Under the pieces are notes generated by a model. That model searched no databases, was not told where the DNA came from, and saw only the letters and a list, made by a program, of their open reading frames with translations. Both the position numbers and the translations under genes were made by a program. Positions 1 through 9,681 of a stretch of DNA of 64,000 bases are shown here, in pieces. How positions within the stretch are numbered: the first letter of the stretch is position 1; every line of letters begins with the position of its first letter. The stretch is taken from the NCBI GenBank assembly GCA_011390565.1, contig JAABSC010000002.1, forward strand, positions 62,001 to 126,000, read 5' to 3'. The DNA comes from Thioalkalivibrio paradoxus (lineage in GTDB: Bacteria; Pseudomonadota; Gammaproteobacteria; Ectothiorhodospirales; Ectothiorhodospiraceae).

Positions 1-68
1 AAATGCCGGGTCAGCGCCTCGCGTTCCAGGGCCTGCAGCTTGCGGTCGGTCAGCAGTGAATGACGCAT
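1..68 (-). CDS. Partial CDS, 5' end only, unidentified
   Basis: A minus-strand frame opens with ATG at 68 and runs off the left edge, giving about 22 residues beginning MRHSLLTDRKLQALEREAL, a charged helical N-terminus. It lies 58 bp downstream of the permease gene on the same strand and could be the next gene of that unit. A TATACT box sits about 10 bp upstream of the ATG and might be a -10 element. Too little sequence is present to assign a family, and the start could be spurious. Confidence 0.4.
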   Translation of the reverse strand, partial: MRHSLLTDRKLQALEREALTRH

Positions 69-126
69 GGTTCCAGTATATCCGGGCCGAGTCCGAAAAC
101 CTCTCGCGACCGGTAGCGTGCGTTCC

Positions 127-2618
127 CTACTCGGGACCCCTGAGGACCCTGAGCGGAGCCTGGTCGAGCACCCGCCGGGTACCCAGCCAGCCGGCGAGAC
201 CGATCCCCAGCGTGCCCCCAACGACCCCGAAGACGAACGTCAGCGGATTGAACGCATAGTCGAACGCAAACACCTGCGTAGCGAGCACGGCGCCGATGAC
301 GCTGGCAATGACGGCCGCCAGCAATCCAGACAGCAGTCCCAGGGTACCGAATTCCGCCAGCAGCCCGTTGCGGATCTGCTGCCGGCGCGCACCGAGAGTA
401 CGCAGCAGGGATGTTTCCCGGCGACGCACGTCACGTGTGGCCTGGACGGCGGCATACAGAACCGTAAGTCCGGCCAGCAACGTGAACAGGAAGACGTACT
501 CGACGGCCCGGGTCGCCTGTTCGATCACCTGCCGTACCTGCGCCAGGAGTGCGGCCACGTCGATCGCGGTGACCGCCGGGAATTCCCGCAACCAGCGGTT
601 CTTTTCGCCTTCCTTCTCCGCAGGCAGGTGCATGGCGGTGATGTAGGTCCGTGGTTGTTGCGCGAGCAGGGCCTCCGGGCCGATGACGAAAAAATTCACT
701 TTGAAACTGTCCCAGTCGACTTCGCGAACATTCGTGATCCGCCCGCTCACAGGGCTGCCTGCGACGCGGAAGGTCAGCTCGTCGCCCAGTTTCAGGGAAA
801 ACCGTTCCATGAGACCGCTTTCCACCGACCATTCATCGGTGGCGCCCGGGGCGAACCAGCTGCCGTCCGAGAGTTGGTTGTGCGAGGGCAGGGTGTCGGC
901 CTGGGAAAGATTGAATTCGCGCTCGAGCAGGCGGCGTGCGCGGTCGTCCTCGTAGTCTTCCGCGGACACGGGTTGTCCGTTGATCTCGGTCAATCGCCCC
1001 CGGATCATGGGTTCCATGTCCGGACGCGGCAGGCCAGAGGCGGCGACCCGATCGGCAAAGGCCTCTTCCTGGCCGGGCTGGATGTTGATGAAAAAGGTGT
1101 TGGGCGCGTTCTCGGGGATGCTGCGTTCCCAGGCTTCGAGCAGGTCCACGCGCACGATGGCCAGCAACAGCAGCGCCAGGATGCCGATACTGAAGGCGAC
1201 CATCTGGATGGCGCTCAGACCGCCGCGGCGCGACAGATTGGCGAGGCCGAAACGCATCGCCATGCCGCCACGGTCGCGCAATGGCCGCAGCAGCGTGATC
1301 AGGAGCCAGCCCAGGGCGCCGAGGACCAGCAAGGCAATCCCCGTGCCCAGCAGCACCCAGGCGGCGAGCGCGGGATCGGCTGACTGCCAGTACAGCAGGG
1401 CGCCGAACGTTCCCACGGCGAGGGCCGCGGACAGCCAGACCGAGACCGGCGGCAGCCCCAGATCCCGGCGCAGGACGCGCAAGGGCGAGACCCGGCCGAT
1501 GCGCAGCAGCGCAGGCAGCGCGAAGCCGGCCGCCGTGACGAGACCCACGGCAAGTCCGGACAGCACCGGGCGCCATCCAGGAGCCGGCAACCCGGTGGCC
1601 AGCCAATCGCCGAGGATTGCACTCAGCAGGAACTGGGCGCCGAAGCCGAGCGCCAGACCCAGTGTCGAGGCAATCGCGGCGATCGTCAGCACGCGCAGAA
1701 AATACATTCGCAGCACACGATTCCGGCTGGCGCCCAGCGCCCGCATGATCGCGGCCGAGTCGGCACGCTGGTTGGCATAGTGATGCGCCGCCACCGCGAT
1801 CGCCGCACCGGCCAGCAGCACCGCCATCAACGAGGCGAGCCCCAGGAACCGCCGGGCGCGGCTGATCGCCTCACGCAACTCGGGGTTGGCGTCGTCGAGA
1901 TCGAGCAGGCGCTGTCCCGGCTGAAGTTCCGTGGTCAGCCAGCTGCGAAAATCCTCAACCGCCTCCGGAGGTCCTGCCGCGAGGAACCGATAGCGGACGC
2001 GGCTGCCGGGCCCGATCAAGCCCGAAGGTTCGAGGTCGTCGAAATGGATCAGCAGGCGTGGGGCGATATCGAACAGGCTGCTGCCGCGATCCGGTTCCAC
2101 CTGAATCTGGGCGTCCAGGGCCAGGGTCAGCCGACCCAGATCGATCGATCCTCCGGGACCCGTCGAGAGCGCCTCGAACAACGCGCCGTCGCCCCACGCA
2201 CGACCCGGGAGCGGTCCCTGCCGGACCCGTTCGGATTCGGTTTCCCCGGCCAACTCCACCTGCCCCCGCAACGGCCAGCCCGTATCGACCGCGCGTACCG
2301 ACACGAGCAGGGAGTCGTCCTCCGGCGTGAACACGACGCTGGGCAACGCGGCGCTGCGGGTCACCGTGAGGTCCCGGTCCTGCGCGGCATCGATCCAGTG
2401 CTCCGGAAGCGGTGCATCGGATACCACGGCCAGGTCGCCGCCGAGCAGCGCGGAGGCCTGCTGGACCATGCCGCGATCGACGCGGTCCGTGAAGAACCCG
2501 ACCGCCGCGATGGCCGCGACGGCGATGACCAGGGCCGTGGCCAGCACCCGCAATTCGGGACTGCGCCATTCGCGGAGTGTGTCGCGCAGAAAGTGCACTC
2601 GGTCGCGACGCCATCGAC

Positions 2619-2622
<4 letters not shown>
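127..2622 (-). CDS. FtsX-family ABC transporter permease, YbbP-like
   Basis: The 831-residue inner-membrane protein carries two FtsX/MacB-type permease modules. An N-terminal membrane anchor at about residues 20-40 precedes a large periplasmic domain. A membrane cluster follows at about 260-480, then a second periplasmic domain, and three more helices lie at the C-terminus. The size and double-FtsX layout match YbbP. ATG at 2622 is chosen because it overlaps the TGA of the ATPase gene (ATGA), while the longer frame from 2661 would overlap it by 43 bp. With the ATPase it should form an exporter of the YbbAP/LolCDE superfamily. The substrate is unknown; proximity to tesA recalls the E. coli ybbAP-tesA arrangement. 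Confidence 0.9.
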
Positions 2623-3333
<711 letters not shown>

Positions 3334-3335
<2 letters not shown>

Positions 3336-3996
3336 GTTTCGTTTCCTGATTACGGTGGGGCTGGCGTTGCTATGGAGTGTTTCGGCCGCCAGTAATTCCC
3401 ACGAATTGCATCGTGTGCTGGTTTTCGGCGATTCACTGAGCGCTGCCCACGGGATCGACGGGGGTTCGGGTTGGGTGAGCCTGCTGGAGGAGCGCATCAG
3501 TCACCGGGAACCCCGATGGGAAGTGCACAATGCCTCCGTGGGGGGGGAGACGACGGCGGGCGGACGCACGCGCCTGCCGGAACTCCTGGAACAGCTGCAG
3601 CCCGACCTGGTGATCGTGGAGCTGGGCGGGAATGATGGTCTTCGGGGGCTTTCACTGCGTGCCATGCGCGAAAATCTCGGAGCCATGCTTCAGGCCATCG
3701 AGACGGCTGGGGCGTCGGTGCTGCTCGTGGGGATCGAAATACCGCCCAATTACGGGCCGGTCTACACCGAGCGTTTCCGGGCCGTTTTCCACGACCTCGC
3801 GGAGGAGCACGATGTGGCGCTGCTGCCGTTCCTGCTGGAGGGAGTGGCACTCGACCCGGGGATGATGCTGGACGACGGCATCCACCCTTCTGCCGAGGCC
3901 CAACCGCGGATTCTCGAAAACGTCTGGGCCGTTCTCGAGCCCTTGCTGTCCGACCGCGAGCCGCGACCGGCACAGACCCCGGGCTCCGCATCCTGA
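3334..3996 (+). CDS. tesA: Arylesterase / acyl-CoA thioesterase I (GDSL hydrolase)
   Basis: The 220-residue SGNH/GDSL hydrolase has a cleavable signal peptide (about residues 1-19), implying a periplasmic enzyme. All catalytic blocks are present: GDSL with Ser34, Gly70 of block II, GGND at 98-101, and the DGIH motif with Asp181 and His184. TesA-family enzymes hydrolyse acyl-CoA thioesters, lysophospholipids and aryl esters. The start is supported by GGAGGAAGGG about 8 bp upstream. The gene is divergent from the ybbA-type ATPase gene, as in E. coli, but here the two start codons physically overlap. A repeat element lies 17 bp past the stop. Confidence 0.94.
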
Positions 3997-4013
3997 GACC
4001 GCACGCCGGGCTC

Positions 4014-4175
4014 TAGTGGGCCATACGGAAGGTTCGGTGCCAGATCGCTTCGCCAGAAGCGCCGGCGCTGCGTTGGGCACGTTTGAAACAGGGTGGCTGT
4101 TCCGGCACTCGCCCGCCTGGCTCCGGCACTTCTGGCTGTGCTCCATAGTCACCGGACTTCCCGCATGGCCCACTA
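4014..4175. repeat. 162-bp repeat with terminal inverted repeats, copy A
   Basis: The left end TAGTGGGCCATACGGAAG and the reverse complement of the right end TAGTGGGCCATGCGGGAAG form terminal inverted repeats. Both ends extend by one base to CTAG. The interior closely matches copy C at 46364-46525, which has exactly the same length, and shares an arm with copy B at 9448-9519. It occupies the convergent gap between tesA and the hypothetical gene at 4183. There is no coding capacity; MITE-like or REP-like behaviour is inferred. Confidence 0.82.
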
Positions 4176-4182
4176 GGCAGGT

Positions 4183-4521
4183 TCAGGCCTGGTTTGACAC
4201 GTCGCTCCCACGAATCAGCTGTCGCAGGTCGTGCAGCACGGGAGCGGGCAGCAGGCTGCGCAGGACCGGGTGGGCGTCGGCTTCGGTCTCGCTGATCACG
4301 GGAAGGGTCAGTACCCTCGGCTGGCGGGAGACCGGATCCCCGTACTGGGTGGCGCGAATCTCCGGCGCCGAGGTTGTATCGAGGAACGCCACTCGAGGCC
4401 CCTCTGCCAGCACCTCGATGAGTTCGAGCATCCGCCCCGCGACGCGTCCCTGGATCCCGATCAGGGGACTCAGCAGACGCACGACGTCTCGATTCAGCGT
4501 GGGCGGTTTCACCGATGCCAT
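4183..4521 (-). CDS. Hypothetical protein
   Basis: The 112-residue protein has no recognised motif. It starts MASVKPPTLNRDVVRLLSPL and contains a central stretch with alternating charged and hydrophobic residues. It has no signal peptide and no membrane segment. Codon usage resembles that of its neighbours and the frame is longer than the alternatives in this gap, but there is no good ribosome-binding site before ATG 4521. It converges on tesA with repeat copy A between them. The function cannot be inferred. Confidence 0.55.
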   Translation of the reverse strand: MASVKPPTLNRDVVRLLSPLIGIQGRVAGRMLELIEVLAEGPRVAFLDTTSAPEIRATQYGDPVSRQPRVLTLPVISETEADAHPVLRSLLPAPVLHDLRQLIRGSDVSNQA

Positions 4522-4717
4522 CCCCCAATGCCGATGGCGGTCCCGAGTGGTATCGCAACGGCGGGGTGACGCGTGGGGTTCTGGTCGTCCATGTGTCTGC
4601 GTGCCCGGAGGATTTGAAAGGACATTCTGTACGCGCCGCCGTGTTTTTCAGGATTCCCTCACGGCGGTAAGCGTATTCCGCGCAGGGCCGGCGTTCCAGA
4701 TCACTGCCGCAGTCGCG

Positions 4718-4723
4718 TTATAC
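4718..4723 (+). promoter_or_regulatory. Putative -10 box of tRNA-Arg
   Basis: TTATAC/TATACT lies about 11-16 bp before the first tRNA base, with a weak TTCCAG -35 about 18 bp upstream. This places transcription initiation a few bases before the mature tRNA. Confidence 0.45.
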
Positions 4724-4733
4724 TTTCGGACGA

Positions 4734-4810
4734 GTCTCCGTAGCTCAGCTGGATAGAGTGGCCCCCTCCTAAGGGGCAGGTCACAGGTTCGAATCCTGTC
4801 GGGGACGCCA
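4734..4810 (+). tRNA. tRNA-Arg (anticodon CCU)
   Basis: The 77-nt cloverleaf is complete. Acceptor GTCTCCG pairs with CGGGGAC (one G-U pair). The D-arm is GCTCAGCTGGATAGAGT, the anticodon loop CTCCTAA is flanked by GCCCC/GGGGC, and the T-arm contains GGTTCGAATCC. The discriminator G is followed by an encoded CCA. Anticodon CCU reads AGG arginine codons. Confidence 0.97.
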
Positions 4811-4851
4811 AATGACGGGACCGTCCGATGGCCCCGCCTGGGGAGAACGCG

Positions 4852-5412
4852 ATGCACACGGGTTGGGTCGGGTCCGCCGTTCTGTTTTTCGTGCTGTGGG
4901 GACTGCCCGGGTTGATCTCCGGTCCGTGGGCCGAGGGTGCCCTGTATCGCTGGACGGATGCGGACGGTCGAGTCCTGTTTTCGGATCAGCCGCCTGCAGG
5001 GCAGCCGTACACCGCGGTTCCCAGGGTGCCGGATCCCTCGCCCGAAGCGGCGGCGGCGGCCCGGGAGCGGGCGGAGTCGGTCGAACGCATGGCGGATGAT
5101 CTGGCGCGGGAGCGCAGGCTGCGCGAGGAACGTGCCGCGGCGGCCAGGGCCGTGCCCCGGCAACCGGACCCCATGCCTTCGGAATCCCGGGTCGAGATCC
5201 ATCATTATCCCGGGTATCGCTCCTGGCCCCATCGACCGATACGTCCCTGGCCGCCCGGATATCCGCCGTGGCACCCGCCGCGTCCTCCGCACGGACACCC
5301 CGGGCATCCGCCGCCCGAGGACGTTTCGCCCCGGCCACCGGCATGGACACCCCCACGCCGGGCGCCGGAGTTTCAATGGCCGCGACCGCGGGCCCCGGAA
5401 TTCCAGAACTGA
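4852..5412 (+). CDS. DUF4124-domain secreted protein, proline/histidine-rich tail
   Basis: The 186-residue protein has an N-terminal signal or anchor helix (about residues 5-28). A DUF4124 module follows, recognisable from LYRWTDADGRVLFSDQPP. Next comes an alanine/arginine/glutamate-rich helical stretch (about 70-105) and a tail very rich in Pro, His, Trp and Arg. DUF4124 domains are common in proteobacterial periplasmic proteins of unknown role. ATG 4852 is chosen for GGGGAGA about 7 bp upstream and because it sits right before the signal peptide. The low-complexity tail could bind metal or polyanions; this is speculation. Confidence 0.8.
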   Translation: MHTGWVGSAVLFFVLWGLPGLISGPWAEGALYRWTDADGRVLFSDQPPAGQPYTAVPRVPDPSPEAAAAARERAESVERMADDLARERRLREERAAAARAVPRQPDPMPSESRVEIHHYPGYRSWPHRPIRPWPPGYPPWHPPRPPHGHPGHPPPEDVSPRPPAWTPPRRAPEFQWPRPRAPEFQN

Positions 5413-5455
5413 CCCTCCTGGCGCGAGGAGCCTCTTCAGGAAATCAAAAACATGA

Positions 5456-5533
5456 GCCACGGAAAAAACACGGAAAGACACGGAAAAGAGCCTGGATTCT
5501 GTTCGTTCTCCGTGATGTCCGTGTTGTTCGGCT
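5456..5533. repeat. CACGGAA palindromic repeat, copy 1
   Basis: GCCACGGAAAAAACACGG and a run of CACGGAA units are mirrored about 50 bp later by TCCGTGATGTCCGTGTTG, so the transcript can fold into a long imperfect hairpin. The same layout recurs at 9561-9639. Both copies lie in convergent gaps, consistent with a bidirectional terminator or a REP-like element. Confidence 0.75.
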
Positions 5534-5547
5534 GATTTTCATGTTCA

Positions 5548-8040
5548 TCAGCGTCGTGGCCGGGTTCCGCGCCTCGCCTCCGCCTGCAGCGGGTCGTCGG
5601 GCCAGTAATGCTTCGGGTAGCGCCCCTTCAGATCCTTCTTCACCTCCGGATAGGTTCTTTCCCAGAAGCCAGCGAGATCCGTGGTGATCTGCATGGGGCG
5701 CCTGGCTGGTGACAGCAGGTGCAACGTCATGGGTACCCTGCCGCCTCCGATACGGGGTGTGTCGGCCCAGCCGAACACTTCCTGGATGCGGACCGGGAGC
5801 ACCGGATGCTCGGGATGGCTGTAGTCGATCGCGATTCTCGAGCCGCTGGGGACCCCGATATGGCTGGGTGCCAGTTCGTCCAGACGCCTGCGCTGCGACC
5901 ATTCCAGCGGCTGCATCAGGACCGCCGACATGTCGAGTCGCTGCAGATGGCTGAGCCGGCTCATGCCCCCGAGCCAGGGACCGAGCCATGCATCGAGGTC
6001 CTCGAGCAGCGCGGAATCGCTGGGGTCCGGCCACGCGGAGCCTTCCAGCGCGCGGACAAAGGCCAGGCGTGCCCTGAGCTTTTGACTTTCCGGAGACCAG
6101 GGCAGGCTCGCGATACCCTGTCTGCGGATGGCGTCCAGGAACAATTGGCCCATCCGGGCACGAGGCGGCTCCCGGAGCGGCTGGGTCTCCAGAACGAGGG
6201 CTCCGAGGCGCTGTTCGCGACAGGCCAGAACCGCGCCTGAATCCGGGTCCCATTCGACCCGGTCCTCGTGCCGCACGAGGTCCGGAAAATCACGGGCGAG
6301 TGTGGTCGGATCGAGCGGTGCGGCGAGATGGATCATGGCTTCCCGATGCCCGGCATCGAGGACCGCGGCCACGATACAGGGAGCCTGGGCGAGATCGTCC
6401 TCGCGCACGAAGAGCGCCCCGCGGCCGTTGGCCAGCAGGAAACGGGGCTCGGGCCCGGGGCGCCGCAGGGCGATGCGATCCGGGTACGCCAGCGCCAGCA
6501 GGTGGCCGGCCGATTCCGGGTCCATTGCGGCTTGCGTGAAGGTCCGGGTTCCGAGATGTTGGGACCAGCGTCGGGCCTGGTCGAGGAGGCGTTTCCGGAC
6601 CGCGGGGCGAATCGCCTCCGCCTCCCGCCCCAGGGCCGCCAACGCCCGGATCCGGGTTCGCAGATCGGCTCCCGCCCAGGCCCGGTCCAGTGGGTCACGC
6701 TCTTCCAGCAGGGCCGCCAGCAATGCCGCGGTTTCGACCCGCGAAAGGTCCCGGGCCTTGAGCAGCATGTGTGCCAGCCGGGGGTGGGTTCCCAGCGCTT
6801 CCATCGCACGTCCGTGCTCGGTGCTCCGGCTTGCCGGATCCAGCGCGCCCAGTTGTCGCAGCAGGTCGCGGGCCTGCGACAGGGCGGCCTCTGGGGGCGG
6901 ATCGATCCAGGCGAGTTCCCCGGGTTCGGCGCCCCAGCAGGCGAGCGTCAGCGCCAGGGGCGCGAGGTCGGCCTCCAGGATCTCGGGCGGCGAGTGCCGC
7001 GCCATCCGTTCGGTCTCGGCTTCCGACCAGAGACGGATGCACGTCCCCGGTCCGAGCCGGCCCGCGCGGCCACAGCGTTGCTCGGCATTGGACTGGCTGA
7101 TGCGCACCGTCTCGAGCCGGGTGAGCCCGTTGCGGGGGTCGAACCGGGGCCGTCGAGCGAGTCCGGAGTCCACCACGACCGAGATCCCCTCAATGGTGAG
7201 GCTGGTTTCGGCGATATCGGTGGCGAGAACGACTTTTCGTTTCCCATCGGGTGCGGGTCGGATCGCGGCGTCCTGCGCCTCTGCCGACAGCTGGCCGTGC
7301 AGCGGGCTCACGAGCGTGTGCGGGTCCGTGGTCGCCGCGAGGTGCCGCGCGACCTGTTCGATCTCGCGCCGTCCCGGAAGGAAAACGAGGATGCTTCCCG
7401 GGTGGCGGGAGAGGGCGTGCATCGTCGCCCGGGCGACCGAAGCGGCGGGGTTCCGGGGGTCCGGAGCAGGCGGCATGGACTGCACCGTCACCGGGTGACT
7501 GCGGCCTTCGCTGCGGATCACGCCCGGCGCGTCCAGAAGCCGGGCCACTCGGGTGCCGTCGAGTGTCGCGGACATCACGAGCAGGCGCAGATCGGGGCGC
7601 AGAAGCGTGCGGCTCTGCAGGCAGAGGGCCAGCCCCAGGTCGGCCTGCAGGCTGCGTTCGTGGAATTCGTCGAAGATCACCACGCTGGTGTCTTCCAGCG
7701 CCGGATCACGTTGCAGACGCCGGGTCAGGATGCCCTCGGTAACGACCTCGATGCGGGTTTTCGGACCCACCTGCCGGTCGGTTCGGGTCGTGATGCCGAT
7801 GGTCTCGCCAACGCGTTCGCCTCGCTCGGAAGCCATTCGCCGGGCGGCCGCCCGGGCGGCAATGCGGCGGGGTTCGAGCAGAAGCACCCGTCCGGTGCAC
7901 CAGAACGCCCGAAGCAGCGCCGGCGGTACACGCGTGGTCTTGCCCGCGCCGGGTGGCGCCTGCAATACCGCTACTCCCGCGTGCTCGAGAGCAAGGAGGA
8001 GTTCGGGCACTACGGAGTCGACGGGCAGGGTGGGTTTCAA
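5548..8040 (-). CDS. hrpB: ATP-dependent helicase HrpB
   Basis: This is a DEAH-type RNA helicase of about 830 residues. It has Walker A PPGAGKTT, the motif II variant DEFH, motif III SATLDG, motif VI RCGRAGRLGPG, an HA2-like region and the HrpB-specific C-terminal domain ending in KHYWPDDP. The size fits HrpB. The RNA substrate of HrpB enzymes is poorly defined. A longer frame begins at GTG 8106; TTG 8040 is preferred because an AGGG motif precedes it and the encoded N-terminus (KPTLPVDSVVPELLLAL) aligns with the usual HrpB start. It converges on the DUF4124 gene across a CACGGAA repeat. Confidence 0.9.
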   Translation of the reverse strand: MKPTLPVDSVVPELLLALEHAGVAVLQAPPGAGKTTRVPPALLRAFWCTGRVLLLEPRRIAARAAARRMASERGERVGETIGITTRTDRQVGPKTRIEVVTEGILTRRLQRDPALEDTSVVIFDEFHERSLQADLGLALCLQSRTLLRPDLRLLVMSATLDGTRVARLLDAPGVIRSEGRSHPVTVQSMPPAPDPRNPAASVARATMHALSRHPGSILVFLPGRREIEQVARHLAATTDPHTLVSPLHGQLSAEAQDAAIRPAPDGKRKVVLATDIAETSLTIEGISVVVDSGLARRPRFDPRNGLTRLETVRISQSNAEQRCGRAGRLGPGTCIRLWSEAETERMARHSPPEILEADLAPLALTLACWGAEPGELAWIDPPPEAALSQARDLLRQLGALDPASRSTEHGRAMEALGTHPRLAHMLLKARDLSRVETAALLAALLEERDPLDRAWAGADLRTRIRALAALGREAEAIRPAVRKRLLDQARRWSQHLGTRTFTQAAMDPESAGHLLALAYPDRIALRRPGPEPRFLLANGRGALFVREDDLAQAPCIVAAVLDAGHREAMIHLAAPLDPTTLARDFPDLVRHEDRVEWDPDSGAVLACREQRLGALVLETQPLREPPRARMGQLFLDAIRRQGIASLPWSPESQKLRARLAFVRALEGSAWPDPSDSALLEDLDAWLGPWLGGMSRLSHLQRLDMSAVLMQPLEWSQRRRLDELAPSHIGVPSGSRIAIDYSHPEHPVLPVRIQEVFGWADTPRIGGGRVPMTLHLLSPARRPMQITTDLAGFWERTYPEVKKDLKGRYPKHYWPDDPLQAEARRGTRPRR

Positions 8041-8208
8041 AACGCCGAACACCCTGCGTCGCGTCGAGACCAACGGTGCGCGGCATTCGGGTGAGATCGA
8101 GGCCACGGTATGCGCACGACGCCGCGCAATCCCGCGCTATCGCCCGCTCCGGGGTCGGCGTAGAATCTGGTGTGTTTACCTGGCCCCAATGCCCCCGAAG
8201 GTTTCCGC

Positions 8209-9450
8209 ATGAACGACTCCCTGCGATTTGCCCGCAACGGCGACAAAAAGAACTCGGAATTTTTCGAAGAGTACCTGATCCGTCTGCTCGAGGATCGTGA
8301 TCGCGTGGGCCTTACCGACATGGTCGGGCAGATCGAGGCCATGATGATTACCGTCGACCCCGGGCGTTCCATCGAATACATCGGTGAACTGTGCCTGATG
8401 ACCCCGTACCACTATCTGGTGACGCTCGAGAGCGAAAGTCACTGGACGCATGTGCTGCGTATCGACCTGAGCGCTCCGGACCTGATCGTCCGCGAGGTCA
8501 AGGATCCGAACATCCGCGGCATTTTCCGCAGCCTGAACGAGGTATATCCGATCGGCGCGCGGAAACCCAACAGTCGGTACATGGGCGAGATCCTGCGTGT
8601 GGAGAACCGCTCCGAGGCCGTGCGCCTGCAGGAAGAGCGCGATTTCCGTTTCTTTTCACAGGATGAGGTCCGGCGGTTGGAGTTGCCGGGGAACGTGTCG
8701 ATCGGAAAGCCGTCTCCCTATACCCACAATATCGTGGGCTACATGGAAAGACCGCCCGAGGAACTGAGGGTATATTCCCTTGGTATCAGCACGATACGGG
8801 ATGATGTTCAGGAAGTTTATATGAATTCCAAGGCGGTCCAGGAACGCCTCGGGCTGACGGACCTCATCCTGCCGGTCGATCACCTGGCGACCCGTATCTA
8901 CAGCCAGAACCGCGAGGTGGCGATCCTCGAGTGGCTGTCGCTCTCAAGCTACCATTATTGGGGTTCGTACGACATTGCCGATCAGAACAGTTCCACCAAC
9001 GTCACCAAGAGCGTTCATTTCCGCAACGAGCTGAACAGCCCGGCCAAGGTGTTCACCGCAAACAACACCCCGTATTTCGTGAATCACCTCGAGCGTCTGC
9101 CATCCCCGACCGAGACCTTCGTGCGCAACTACGGGCCGCGCCTGCATCACATTGCGCTGGCCGTGCGCGACGGCGAGCTGGGCGACGGCCGGGCGCACAT
9201 CGACCACGTGGTCGATGCGATTCGCGAGCAGGGGCGCGAGTTTCTGCTCGACGTGATCGGTTCGCGCGAAGACGGGATCAAGCAGATCTTCTCCAGTGCG
9301 TCGGAACATTCGTCGTTGATCATCGAGTACGTGCAACGCTTCGGGGATTTCGAGGGCTTCTTCACGCGGCAGAACGTCGCCGAGTTGACCCATGCGGCCG
9401 GCGTCGACCTGGAGTTGCTCGAAATGCAGTCCGGGGCGCATCGGCACTAG
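8209..9450 (+). CDS. HPPD-like VOC-superfamily metalloprotein
   Basis: In this 413-residue protein the C-terminal half resembles 4-hydroxyphenylpyruvate dioxygenase and related vicinal-oxygen-chelate enzymes. The putative facial triad is visible: His in PVDHLATRI, His in RLHHIALAV and Glu in IIEYVQRFG, followed by the GFFTRQN stretch typical of the HPPD end. The N-terminal ~170 residues do not look like HPPD. No tyrosine-catabolism gene is nearby, so the substrate is uncertain. ATG 8209 has GAAGG 7 bp upstream, and TAGAAT at 8161 may be its -10 box. The TAG stop is the end of repeat copy B. Clear VOC fold, unknown function. Confidence 0.72.
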   Translation: MNDSLRFARNGDKKNSEFFEEYLIRLLEDRDRVGLTDMVGQIEAMMITVDPGRSIEYIGELCLMTPYHYLVTLESESHWTHVLRIDLSAPDLIVREVKDPNIRGIFRSLNEVYPIGARKPNSRYMGEILRVENRSEAVRLQEERDFRFFSQDEVRRLELPGNVSIGKPSPYTHNIVGYMERPPEELRVYSLGISTIRDDVQEVYMNSKAVQERLGLTDLILPVDHLATRIYSQNREVAILEWLSLSSYHYWGSYDIADQNSSTNVTKSVHFRNELNSPAKVFTANNTPYFVNHLERLPSPTETFVRNYGPRLHHIALAVRDGELGDGRAHIDHVVDAIREQGREFLLDVIGSREDGIKQIFSSASEHSSLIIEYVQRFGDFEGFFTRQNVAELTHAAGVDLELLEMQSGAHRH

Positions 9451-9519
9451 TGGGCCATGCCGGAAGTCCGGCGCCTATGGCGAAGCGATCGGGTACCGAA
9501 CTTTCCGCATGTCCCACTG
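9448..9519. repeat. Rearranged short copy (copy B) of the TAGTGGGCC repeat
   Basis: The left end TAGTGGGCCATGCCGGAAG matches copies A and C. The rest (GGCGAAGCGATCGGGTACCG and onward to GTCCCACTGA) matches the reverse complement of the left arm of copy A. The copy therefore consists of two left arms facing each other rather than a complete element. Its first TAG is the stop codon of the HPPD-like gene. Confidence 0.75.
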
Positions 9520-9560
9520 ACTCTCATGGCCAACGGCCACCCTGAAATAGGATAAGCCGA

Positions 9561-9639
9561 GCCACGGAAAACACGGACAGACACGGACAAGGGGTTTGAT
9601 CTGTTTCATTTTCCGTGATTTCCGTGTTATTCCGTGGCT
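9561..9639. repeat. CACGGAA palindromic repeat, copy 2
   Basis: GCCACGGAAAACACGGACAG is mirrored by TTCCGTGATTTCCGTG and ATTCCGTGGC, giving a longer and more perfect hairpin than copy 1. It lies between the convergent HPPD-like gene and glnD, next to repeat copy B. Confidence 0.8.
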
Positions 9640-9681
9640 ATATTTTCACGCTAACGGGTAACGCGGGGCGGATTCCGCGCG

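Noticed and set aside
67..1383. 438-codon plus-strand frame
   Set aside because: It is antisense to the FtsX-type permease gene; composition and lack of domains indicate a shadow frame.
4648..5481. 277-codon minus-strand frame containing DRIRTCDLPLRRGPLYPAEL
   Set aside because: It reads through the complement of tRNA-Arg and the DUF4124 gene, a known annotation artefact.
6268..8094. 608-codon plus-strand frame
   Set aside because: It is a shadow of hrpB on the opposite strand; no ribosome-binding site and no recognisable domain.
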